From CAZUZD01 sp964624465 (GTDB lineage: Bacteria > Planctomycetota > Planctomycetia > Isosphaerales > Isosphaeraceae): a stretch of 19,355 nt of DNA. The stretch covers positions 1 through 19,355 of the forward strand of contig CAZUZD010000097.1 in the NCBI GenBank assembly GCA_964624465.1, given 5' to 3'. The translations under genes were made by a program, and so were the position numbers. Positions 6,921 through 15,700 of this stretch are shown in pieces; the stretch's first letter is position 1; each line of letters starts with the position of its first letter. The notes beneath the pieces were generated by a model that searched no databases, was not told the origin of the DNA, and saw nothing but the letters and a program-made list of their open reading frames with translations.

Positions 6921-9900
6921 ACCACGACTCCAGCACCGCCCGGCCGCCCGCCGGCCCGGACGTCGGGGCGATCGTCGAGCAGTACGAGGCCGCCCTGGCC
7001 CGCGGCGAGCAGCCCGAGGTGGCCGACTTCGCCCCCGAGCCCGGGTGCCCCGGCCGCCTCGACGTGCTCTGCGAGCTGATCCGCGTCGACCTCGAACACC
7101 GCTGGGCCAGCGGCCAGCCCCGCCGGCTCGAGGAGTATCGCGCGGTCTCCTCCGAGCTGTTCCGCGACCCCGAACGGGTCGGCGAGATGGCCTTCGAGGA
7201 GTACCGCCAGCGACTCCAGGCCGGTGAGCGGCCCCTGCGATCGGAGTACCGCGACCGCTTCGGCATCGAGGTGACCGGCTGGCCGACTGCCGCGGCGGCA
7301 CCGGAGCCGGACCCCGAGCCGTCGCCGTCCCAGGTCCGCGCCGGGATCGAGGCGGGGGCGTCGGACTGGGCGGGCCTGCTGCGGGCGGCGACGGCGTACC
7401 GTCAGCACCGGGACAGCTGGGTCGGCGTGCCCGAGTCCGAGCCGCTCGACGCCGCGCTGGCCGCGGAGGGGGTGCCGGCGGCGCCGGCCGAGCTGATGCG
7501 CTCGCTGGTCCGCACCGACCCGGACGCCGCCGAGCGCCTGGCCGAGGCGCTGATCGAGTTCCCCCGCACCGGCGAGGAGTTCCTGGGGTTCCGGCTCGAC
7601 CAGGAGCTGGGCCGGGGCGCCTTCGGGCGCGTCTTCCTGGCGCGGCAGGCCGACCTGGCCGACCGCCCGGTGGCGCTCAAGATCTCGGCCGACGTCGCCG
7701 GCGAGTCGCGGGCCCTGGCGCGGCTGCGGCACACCAACGTGGTGCCGATCCACTCGGTGCACCGCCGGGGGCCGCTGCAGGCCGTGTGCATGCCGTACCT
7801 GGGCGCCACCACCCTGGCCGACACGCTGGCGGCGATCCGCACCCAGGAGGCGATGCCGCGCTCGGGCCAGGGGCTGCTCAGCTCGCTCCGCACCGGGCTC
7901 GACGGCGGGCCGCGGCCCCCGAGCACCGAGCCGGCCCCCACCCCGGCCGGCGCCGTGGCCCCGGTCCCGGCCCTGGCCCGCCCGCTGGGCAACAGCCCGA
8001 CCGCCACGGCCGATGCGCTGATTGCCGAGGCCCTGGCGCCCGCGGCGCTGACGACCGCCGGCCTGGAGCGCCTGCGGACGCTGGAGTTCGTGCCCGCGGT
8101 GCTCTGGGTCACCGCCAGGATCGCCGAGGGCCTGGCTCACGCGCACGAGCGCGGGATCCTGCACCGCGACCTGAAACCCTCGAACATCCTGTTCTCCGAC
8201 GACGGCGAGCCGATCCTGCTGGACTTCAACCTGGCCAGCGACGCCCGCGGCGGCGTGGCCGCGGCGGTGGCGCAGGTCGGCGGCACCCTGCCGTACATGG
8301 CGCCCGAGCAGCTCCAGGCGTTCGAGCGGAACCAGCCGATGGTCGACGCCCGCTGCGACATCTACGCGCTGGGCGTGATCCTGCACGAGCTGCTGACCGG
8401 CCTGCACCCGTTCCCGCTGCGGCTGGGCCCGGTCGAGACGATCCTGCCGGCGATGGTCCGCGACCGCCGGGAGTGGGCCTCGAGGCTCAACCAGAGCCAC
8501 CCGGCCATCACGCCGGCGGTGGCGGCGATCGTCGAGCACTGCCTGGCGGCCGAGCCGGCCCGGCGGTACCAGTCGGCCCGCCAGCTCCACGAGGACCTGA
8601 CCCGGCAGCTCGAGGACCGCCCGCTGCAGTACGCCGTCGAGCCGTCGTGGCGCGAGCGGGCGACCAAGTGGGCGCGCCGGCACCCGAGGCTCAGCTCGGC
8701 GACGACCGTCTCGGCCATCGCCGCCGGCCTGCTGCTGATCGTCGGGACCGGCTGGGCCGTGCAGCACCGCCGCTACCAGGGGGTGGTCGCCACCGAGTCG
8801 CTCCGCTGGGTCGAGGACGAGCGGCGCCAGGCCGTGGCCCTCCTGACCGCGCCCGAGCTCGACCCCGAGCTGGTCGCCGAGGGCGTTCAGCACTGCCGCG
8901 ACGCCGCCGAGCGCTACGGCGTGCTCGACGACCCCGGCTGGCTGGAGCGCCCGGCGGTCGCCGCCCTGCCCCCGGCCGACCGGGCACGGCTCCGCGCCGA
9001 CATGGGCGACCTGCTCGGCCTCTGGGCCCGCTCCCTGATCCGACGCGCCAGGCTCGAGTCGGGCGCCGAGCGGGCCGCGACCCTGGCGACCGCCGCCGAG
9101 CAGCTCGACCGCGCCGAGGTCGCCTACGGGGCCGACCAGGTGCCGCGGGCCCTGGTCGAGGACCGGGCCGAGTGGGCCAGCCTGTCCGGCCGCGCCGCCG
9201 ACGCCGAGGCCCTGCGGCTCCGGGCCCAGGCGATCCCGCTCCGCACCGACCGGGAGCGCTGGCTGGTCGACCCCCGGCGGGTGGACGACACCCTGCGGCA
9301 GCAGCTGCTGGCCGACATCGACGGGCTCTCGGGCGACGACGCCCGCGACTTCGCCGCCTGGATGGCCGTGGGCCACTGGAATGTCCGGCTGGGCCGGTCG
9401 CCCGAGGCCGAGGCGGCGTACAACATCGCCGTGACCCTGGCGCCCGAGATCCCCTGGGTCCGCTACAACCGCGGCCTGTTCCACCTGGAGCGCCGGCAGT
9501 TCGAGGCGGCCGAGGCCGACTTCGACCGGGTGCTGGCGGCCCGGCCCGACCTGGGGGTCGCCCTGGCCAACCGGGCCCTGGCCCGGCTGGGCCGCCAGGA
9601 CACCGCCGGAGCGATCGCCGACCTGACCCGGTGCCTGGAGGCCCCGGACCCGCCGTCGCGGGCCTGGTTCATCCGCGCCCGGGCCCGGCAGGCCGCCGGG
9701 GACCTCACCGGCGCGCAGGCCGACTTGACCCAAGGGCTGGCCGCGACGCCCACCGACGTGGCCGGGTTCGTGGCCCGGGGCGTGGCCCGCCGCCAGGATC
9801 TGCCGGCGGCGCTGGCGGACTTCGACGCCGCCCTGGCGCTCGACCCGACCGACCGCGTCGCCCTGGAGAACAAGGCGAGCCTGCTGTCCGAGCAGCAGGA

Positions 9901-10285
9901 CCAGCCCGAGGCGGCGATCGCCCTGCTCGACCGGGCGATCGCCGCGCATCCCGACTTCGCCACGGGGCTGTCGGGCCGCGGCGTGCTCCACGCCCGGCTC
10001 GGGCACCGCGACCAGGCGCGGGCCGACAGCCGGGCCGCGCTGGCCCTCGACGCCGGCGGCCTGGTCCGCTACCAGGCCGCCTGCGTGGCCGCCCTGACTG
10101 CCGGCGACGACCCGGCCGCGATCACCGAGGCGCTCAAGTACCTCGCCGAGGCAATCCAGCTCGACGGCTCGTTCCTGACCCTGGCCCCGCTCGACCCCGA
10201 CCTGGGCGCGCTCAGCGGCCGGCCCGAGTTCGACGAGCTGATCCGGGCCCTAGGCGTCGTCTCGAACGCCTCCCGCCCGCGCTGA
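6917..10285 (+). CDS. Large membrane Ser/Thr protein kinase with C-terminal TPR repeats
   Basis: A 1122-residue protein. GTG start overlapping the sigma-factor stop; GGAGAG lies five bases upstream. Residues 1-215 are a planctomycete-type N-terminal region (IVEQYEAALARGEQPEVADF, LEEYRAVSSELFRDPE). The Hanks-type kinase domain runs from about 220 to 570: glycine loop GRGAFGRVFLA (232 onward), VALKI with K255, catalytic HRDLKPSN (H416-D418), a metal-binding motif reading DFN (436-438) where DFG is usual, and GTLPYMAPEQL. A Pro/Ala-rich insert of about 80-90 residues (about 305-390) lies between the hinge and the catalytic loop. A single membrane helix is at about 598-618 (AIAAGLLLIVGTGWAV). After it comes a long helical region, with TPR repeats from about 815 to the end (e.g. 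VRYNRGLFHLERRQFEAAEADF). Topology therefore puts the kinase in the cytoplasm and the TPRs outside it. Partner of the coupled ECF sigma factor. Confidence 0.95.
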   Translation: MNHDSSTARPPAGPDVGAIVEQYEAALARGEQPEVADFAPEPGCPGRLDVLCELIRVDLEHRWASGQPRRLEEYRAVSSELFRDPERVGEMAFEEYRQRLQAGERPLRSEYRDRFGIEVTGWPTAAAAPEPDPEPSPSQVRAGIEAGASDWAGLLRAATAYRQHRDSWVGVPESEPLDAALAAEGVPAAPAELMRSLVRTDPDAAERLAEALIEFPRTGEEFLGFRLDQELGRGAFGRVFLARQADLADRPVALKISADVAGESRALARLRHTNVVPIHSVHRRGPLQAVCMPYLGATTLADTLAAIRTQEAMPRSGQGLLSSLRTGLDGGPRPPSTEPAPTPAGAVAPVPALARPLGNSPTATADALIAEALAPAALTTAGLERLRTLEFVPAVLWVTARIAEGLAHAHERGILHRDLKPSNILFSDDGEPILLDFNLASDARGGVAAAVAQVGGTLPYMAPEQLQAFERNQPMVDARCDIYALGVILHELLTGLHPFPLRLGPVETILPAMVRDRREWASRLNQSHPAITPAVAAIVEHCLAAEPARRYQSARQLHEDLTRQLEDRPLQYAVEPSWRERATKWARRHPRLSSATTVSAIAAGLLLIVGTGWAVQHRRYQGVVATESLRWVEDERRQAVALLTAPELDPELVAEGVQHCRDAAERYGVLDDPGWLERPAVAALPPADRARLRADMGDLLGLWARSLIRRARLESGAERAATLATAAEQLDRAEVAYGADQVPRALVEDRAEWASLSGRAADAEALRLRAQAIPLRTDRERWLVDPRRVDDTLRQQLLADIDGLSGDDARDFAAWMAVGHWNVRLGRSPEAEAAYNIAVTLAPEIPWVRYNRGLFHLERRQFEAAEADFDRVLAARPDLGVALANRALARLGRQDTAGAIADLTRCLEAPDPPSRAWFIRARARQAAGDLTGAQADLTQGLAATPTDVAGFVARGVARRQDLPAALADFDAALALDPTDRVALENKASLLSEQQDQPEAAIALLDRAIAAHPDFATGLSGRGVLHARLGHRDQARADSRAALALDAGGLVRYQAACVAALTAGDDPAAITEALKYLAEAIQLDGSFLTLAPLDPDLGALSGRPEFDELIRALGVVSNASRPR

Positions 10286-10297
10286 GGCCCGCTCCCC

Positions 10298-10319
10298 CGG
10301 CGACCGGGCCGGGTCGCCG
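10298..10319 (+). terminator. Possible hairpin terminator after the kinase gene
   Basis: A perfect 8-bp stem, CGGCGACC / GGTCGCCG with a 6-base loop, starts 12 bases after the kinase stop. No T-run follows, so it would be a U-tract-less terminator at best. In DNA this GC-rich such stems also arise by chance. Confidence 0.35.
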
Positions 10320-10430
10320 CCGGCCTGGATCCCGGCGCCGGCCGCACTGGACCGGACCGGGCGTCCGGGCACGACGCTGCGCACGGCCGGAAAACTTCCC
10401 GAATAATGCGAGTCGCCCCGCCGTCAAATC

Positions 10431-10439
10431 TGGTAGAAT
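10431..10439 (+). promoter_or_regulatory. Putative extended -10 promoter for the metalloprotease gene
   Basis: TGGTAGAAT matches the extended -10 form TGnTATAAT at all but one position and sits in an unusually AT-rich patch. No convincing -35 is visible, which extended -10 promoters tolerate. It would give a leader of about 175 bases before the ATG at 10622. Confidence 0.4.
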
Positions 10440-10621
10440 CGCACATGAACTGTTCTGTCAGGGACACCCCCGGGTGAACCCCCTAAGCCCGGCTGGTGCA
10501 GCTGGTTCGGTCGGCGATTTCTTGGCGGATGACGACGTCCGATTCCGCTCCTCTCCGGGCGGGATCGTCGTGTCGAGGTCGATCGGCGTCGTCCCTGGTG
10601 GGCGGAGGAGTGCGCGGGACC

Positions 10622-12619
10622 ATGGGTGATCGCATCAATCGCAGTCGGCGACGGGCTCACAGGCCGGGCCTGGAGGCGCTCGAACCGCGCGACGTGCCGG
10701 CGACCTTTGGCGTCCCCTGGGCGGACCCGGGCCACCTCACGCTGAGCTTCGTGCCCGACGGCACCACCCTGGCGGGCAGCGCCAGCACCCTGTCCCGGAC
10801 GCTCAGCACGTCCCAGGACGGGCCGGAGTCCTGGCAGCGCACGATCCTCCGGGCGTTCCAGACCTGGGCGGTCCACGCGAACGTGAACATCGGGCTGGTC
10901 GCCGATGGCGGCCAGGCGCTCGGCACCGCCGGCCCGACCCAGGGCGACGCGCGGTTCGGCGACGTGCGGGTCGGGGCCGTCAAGATGGCCCCCTCGGCGC
11001 TCTCGATCTCGCTGCCCAACGACCCGGCCCTGCCCGGGACCCTCAGCGGTGACCTGCTGTTCAACAGCAACACCGACTTCGGGACCGTCGACCTCCAGGC
11101 CGTGACCCTGCACGAGGCCGGCCACATCCTGGGGCTCGATCACAGCGCCGACCCGAATTCGCCGCTCTCGCCGCAGTACAGCGGGGCCACTCGCCTGACG
11201 GTCGGCGACATCGCCAGCCTCCAGGCGCTCTACGGGGTGCGCGCGGCCGACGCCAACGAGGGGTCCAACGGCAACAACTCGATCTACCGGGCGACGACCG
11301 TGGTGCCCCCCAGCAACTGGACCGGGGCCACCCCGCTGGTTGAGTTCGGCGACATCACGACCTCCCGGGATGTCGACGTCTTCGCCGTCCGGGCGCTGGA
11401 CTCCTCCAGCAGCCCGATGACGATCCGGCTCCAGTCCAGCGGCATCAGCCTGCTGAGCCCGCGGCTGACCGTGCTCGACGGCCAGGGCCGGGTCCTGGCC
11501 AGCGGCCAGGCCACCAGCGGCTTCGGCGACGTCGTCACCCTGCGGCTCGACCGGACCACCCCGGGCGCCACCTACTACATCCAGGTCCAGGGGGCCACCT
11601 CCGACGTCTTCGGCATCGGCCGCTACGGCGTGGCGGTCGGCTTCGACAGCCGCAACGTGGTCCCGACGGCGACCCTGAGCGACGTGCTCCAGGGCAGCAA
11701 CGAGAGCCTCACGCCGAACGACCTGGCCGCCCTGCTGCTGAACCCCGGCGGCTCGCTGGTGCAGGACGATCACGGGGCCGACGACTCGGCCGCCACCGCC
11801 CTGGTGCTCGCCTCGCAGCCCGGCTACGCCTCGAACTCGTACTACGAGGTCGTCGGCAGCCTGGCCGCCGCGACCGACGTCGACTATCTGCGGGTCCGGG
11901 CCGGCGACTGGAGCTCGAGCAACACCCCGCTGGTGCTCACCGTCACCGCCAGGGCGCAGGGGGACAACGGCACCACGCCCCGCGTGAGCCTGGTCGGTCG
12001 CGACGGCAATGTGATCCCGAGCCGGATCCTGGCGCACGGCAACGGCATGTTCGCGATCCAGGCCACCGGCCTCAAGAGCGGCAGCCGGTACTACTTGCGG
12101 GTGGCCTCCGACCCGAGCACCGGCGGGCCCGTCACCGGCAACTACGCGATCTCGGCGCAGTTCGGCACCGCCGTCGCCTCGTACGACAGCGTGGCCACGA
12201 TCCCCCGGCTCGATGCCCAGACGACCGCCGCGTCCAGCCTGTATGTCGCCCAGCCCCAGTTCCTCAACCTCGTCTTCTCGGCACAGTCGATGGCGGCCGC
12301 CGCCGGCAGCCTGGGCCTGGTGGTGCGCGACAGCAAGGGCAAGGTCGTCTACAGCCTCACGGCCACCTCGGGCGACACCGTCAGCGGTGCACCGCTGTTC
12401 CTGGCCCCGGGGGCCTACACCGTCAGCTTCACCGCCGCCGGCTCGGCCATGGCCGGGTCAGTGGCCCTCAAGGGCGTCAGCGAGCCGATCGGCCCCGTGC
12501 TGCTCGACCCCACCCTGACCCCCCTCTACGGCTCGCCGACCACCCCCGGCTGGTACACCTACCCGGACGGCACCACCACCCCGTCCGACTACCTGCTGAC
12601 CCCGATCCTGACGGCCTGA
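10622..12619 (+). CDS. Matrixin-type (M10-like) zinc metalloprotease with PPC-like domains and planctomycete N-terminal LEPR motif
   Basis: A 665-residue protein. ATG 10622 is chosen because GGAGGAG (10604-10610) precedes it and the planctomycete motif LEALEPRDVPA then lies at residues 17-27 after an Arg-rich start. This motif is common on exported planctomycete proteins; its function is unproven, and no classical hydrophobic signal peptide follows. The catalytic domain (about 30-215) has the zinc site HEAGHILGLDH (H164, H168, H174; E165 as base) followed by LTVGDIASLQALYG, as in matrixins; the Met-turn is not obvious. Two beta-sandwich PPC-like domains follow, at about 240-342 (DVDVFAVRALDS, YYIQVQG) and 405-515 (DVDYLRVRAGD, YYLRVAS). 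A third beta-rich part leads to a tail WYTYPDGTTTPSDYLL. No PRCGxPD cysteine switch is seen, so activity control must differ from vertebrate MMPs. It converges on the next gene with a shared hairpin between them. Confidence 0.9.
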   Translation: MGDRINRSRRRAHRPGLEALEPRDVPATFGVPWADPGHLTLSFVPDGTTLAGSASTLSRTLSTSQDGPESWQRTILRAFQTWAVHANVNIGLVADGGQALGTAGPTQGDARFGDVRVGAVKMAPSALSISLPNDPALPGTLSGDLLFNSNTDFGTVDLQAVTLHEAGHILGLDHSADPNSPLSPQYSGATRLTVGDIASLQALYGVRAADANEGSNGNNSIYRATTVVPPSNWTGATPLVEFGDITTSRDVDVFAVRALDSSSSPMTIRLQSSGISLLSPRLTVLDGQGRVLASGQATSGFGDVVTLRLDRTTPGATYYIQVQGATSDVFGIGRYGVAVGFDSRNVVPTATLSDVLQGSNESLTPNDLAALLLNPGGSLVQDDHGADDSAATALVLASQPGYASNSYYEVVGSLAAATDVDYLRVRAGDWSSSNTPLVLTVTARAQGDNGTTPRVSLVGRDGNVIPSRILAHGNGMFAIQATGLKSGSRYYLRVASDPSTGGPVTGNYAISAQFGTAVASYDSVATIPRLDAQTTAASSLYVAQPQFLNLVFSAQSMAAAAGSLGLVVRDSKGKVVYSLTATSGDTVSGAPLFLAPGAYTVSFTAAGSAMAGSVALKGVSEPIGPVLLDPTLTPLYGSPTTPGWYTYPDGTTTPSDYLLTPILTA

Positions 12620-12660
12620 GCCGGCCGGACCGACGGCCCCGAACCAGCGACCATCCCACC

Positions 12661-12697
12661 CGGGCCCCGGACGAGCCAGCTGCTCGTCCGGGGCCCG
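12661..12697. terminator. Bidirectional hairpin terminator between convergent genes
   Basis: A perfect 16-bp inverted repeat (CGGGCCCCGGACGAGC and its complement) with a 5-base CAGCT loop lies between the stop of the metalloprotease (12619) and the stop of the opposing gene (12716). It is by far the strongest stem seen in the window and is placed to end transcription from both sides. There is no long T-run on either strand (only TTT at 12703-12705), so it is a U-tract-poor type. Confidence 0.75.
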
Positions 12698-12715
12698 CGG
12701 CGTTTCGGCCCCGCC

Positions 12716-15700
12716 TCAACGCATCGTGGCGTCGGTCAGCGGCACCCCGTTGGTCTCCAGGATCTGGAAGTGGTGGATCCCCGGCGCCCTCGAGTCGCGG
12801 TGGGTCCACACCACCGTCTTGTCGGGGGAAACCTCGGTCAGCCGCACGTCGTCGCCGGTGGCGTGGTGGCTGGTGACCACCGTGTTGCCGTTGGGCAGCC
12901 GCTGCACGCCGCAGGCGTCGTTGATGTGCTTCGTCGGCAGGTCGGCGTTGCTCAGCGACCAGACCGTCTCCCCCTTCGGGTTGACCTCGATGACCAGGTC
13001 GCCGAGCGTGCAGCCGATCAGGGTGTTGCCGTTCGGCAGCCGGATCGCGGTGAACGGCATGTTCGGCGTCTTGACCTCCCAGACGATCTCCCCGGTCGGC
13101 GTATACTCGCGGACCACCCGGTCGAGCAGCTGCGGCACCAGGTAGTTGCCGCTGGGCAGCTTGCGGGTCATCCGCGTCTGGAGGTGATGGTCCTTCGTCT
13201 GGGCCTGGATCTTGACCTCGGCGACGACCTTCCCCTGGGCGTCGAGCTCCAGGATGCGGGGGTTGTCGCCCGCCTCGGTGAGCAGGGTCCGGCCGTCGGC
13301 CAGCCGCTGCACCGTGTTGACCTCGGTCTGGGTCCCCTTGTAGGCGAGGACGACCGTGCCGTCGCGCTGGACCTCGACGACCCCGCCGCCGGGGTACTCC
13401 GGGCTCTTCGTCGCGGCCAGCAGCACGTTGCCGCTGGGCAGGACCCAGCCATCGCGCGAGCCGATGGGGGACGTCCAGGTGGTCTTCCCCTGGCTGTCGA
13501 CGATGTACGTGGCGCCGCCGGTCGCCAGGAAGCCGTGGCGCACCTCGGCCGCCGGCACCTCCACGCGGCAAGGCGCCGCCAGGTCGGGATCGCCCAGCGC
13601 CTCCAGGCTGGCGCAGTAGGCCTCGACGTTCGGCCTCGGCGTGACGGTGACCTTCGCACCGCCCGCCCGCTCGACGGTCACCGGCTGCTTGAGGTCGACC
13701 AGCCGCTCATCGAGGCGGAGCGCCAGCGGGCCCTCGGCGTTCGAGGTGACCACGATCGTGTTGCCGTCGACCGCCACGTCCACCCGCTCCTGCGCGTGCG
13801 GGTTCGCAGACTCGACGTAGTAGAAATTCTTGAGGACGCTGTCCGAGAGGGTCCAGATCAGCCGCTTCGGCCAGGCGTCGCGGGGCGGCAGGACCAGGAG
13901 CTTCGCGAGGTGGTCGCGGTCGGGCACCGAGTGGCCGACGCCGGGCCGCCACTCGAAGCCGCCGGCGAACCCGCCGTGCTGCTGGCGAAGGTCGTCAAAG
14001 ACCTTGGCGAACTCCTGGCAGCGGTCGGCCCGGCCGTACGCCGTGTCCTTCTCGCCGACCATGAAGGTGAAGTGCGTGTTGCGGAGGTTTTCCCCCATGG
14101 TGCGGCCCGGCGTGGGGGCCGAGGCCGAGGCGTGCACGGCCATGAACCGGTCGGGGATCTTGGGCCCGATCACGAACGCGCCGTAGCCGCCGTGCGAGGC
14201 GCCCAGGATGACCACGCGGTTCGGGTCCACGTCGTGGAACAGCACGAACTGGCGGATCAGGCGCTGGACCAGCGGGCCGATGGCGTCGTCGTAGAACCCG
14301 TCCCAGGCGTCGTTGGGGGCCCGGAGCGCCAGGTACACGTAGCCGCCGACCTCGGGGTGGTCCTTGTAGTAGCGCTCGAACATCCCGGTCCACTGGCTGT
14401 CGTTGACCGCCTTGGGCGCCCCGCCGCCGCCGTGCATGGCGATGACCAGGCCCCAGCCCGCTTTCGGCTTCTCGCCGACCTCGCGGTACAGGTACGGGCT
14501 GGTGCGGTCGGGGGTGCTCACGGTCTTGGCGTCGTACTCCTTGCGGAGCTCGGCGTGCTGGGGCGACTGCTTCCAGGCGCCGATCGCCGCGGCGCGGGCC
14601 TCGGGGCTGAAGGGCAGCTCGGCGAGCAGGCGGCGGGCCACGTCGCGCTTGCCGGCATCCGCGCCGAAACGGTCGGCGACCAGGGCGGCCAGCCGGGCGC
14701 GGGTCTCCTCGGTCTCGCCGGCGCCCAGGTCGAGCTTCACCAGGGTATCGCCGGCGGCGACCACCCCGCAGCGGGCCGTGGCCTGGCCGGCGTGGCGGGC
14801 GACGACCAGGAACTGCTGGCCCTCGCGGGCGTCGGTGCGCAGGTGCAGGTTGATGTCGGCCTGCGGCCCGAGGCTCTTGCCCGTGAGGGTCGCGTTGCCC
14901 GTGGCCAGGTCGTAGATGGTGACGTCGGCCTCGACGCGGTCGGCGCCGTCCTTGACCTCGACCATGAGCCGGGGGGCGCGGGGCGGGTTGGTGACGCCGC
15001 CGGTGTAGCGGGCCGTGACGTTCTCGGCGTTGACCTTCGTCCGCGGGGCCCAGACGACCGGGAAGTACTCGCCGGTCGGGCGGTAGGTGACGGCGTACAC
15101 CGCGTTCTGCGGCACGCTGGCGATCGCCGTGGCGGCGTCGCCGGCGAACCAGGCGTGGTCGAGGCCGGCGGGGTCGGGCTCGGCCGAGCCGACGAAGTGC
15201 CAGCGGCCGCCGTCCCAGACCTCGGTCCAGGTGTGGTTGCCCCCCCGGCCCGGCCAGGCGCTGATGCCGGCCACCCGCGCCGGCACCCCGACGGCGCGGC
15301 AGGCCTCGACGAGCAGGATCGAGAGCCCGGTGCAGGTGGCCATCCCCTGCGCGATCGTCTCCTTCGAGCTCTGGTCGGTGCGGATCCGCCGCGTGTTGTA
15401 CTTGACCTTGTAATCCACGAACACGGCGGCGTTGAGCTTCAGGGCCGCCGCGCCGGGCGTGCGGCAGTCGGCGACCAGGGCGCGGTACTTGTCGTGGAAC
15501 TCGGCGCGCATCAGGTCGCGGGGCTCGGTCACGCTGGCGTGCGGCAGGACGGCGTCGAGGAACACGGCCTCGGGCAGGTCCTGGCCCCAGGCGGCCTCCG
15601 ACCGGGCCTGGTAGGCGAGCCGGACGTTTTCGGCCAGCCGCTCGGGGGCGAGCCCTTCGAGGTCGCGCAGCGGCAGGTCGGCCATCAGGTAGGCCGCCCC

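Larger units (their letters stand above)
10286..10621. other. Intergenic region between the kinase and metalloprotease genes
   Basis: About 336 bases with no supported protein gene of normal size. It holds the hairpin just after the kinase stop, a relatively AT-rich patch at about 10390-10450 with an extended -10 promoter candidate, a 10-codon open frame at 10445-10477, and a GGAGGAG ribosome-binding site at 10604-10610, ahead of the ATG at 10622. Confidence 0.6.

Noticed and set aside
6881..10006. A 1041-codon open frame on the minus strand opposite the kinase gene
   Set aside because: It is a compositional shadow of the high-GC kinase gene: Arg/Gly/Ala/Val/Gln-rich, no recognisable domain, and the plus strand carries a fully motif-supported kinase.
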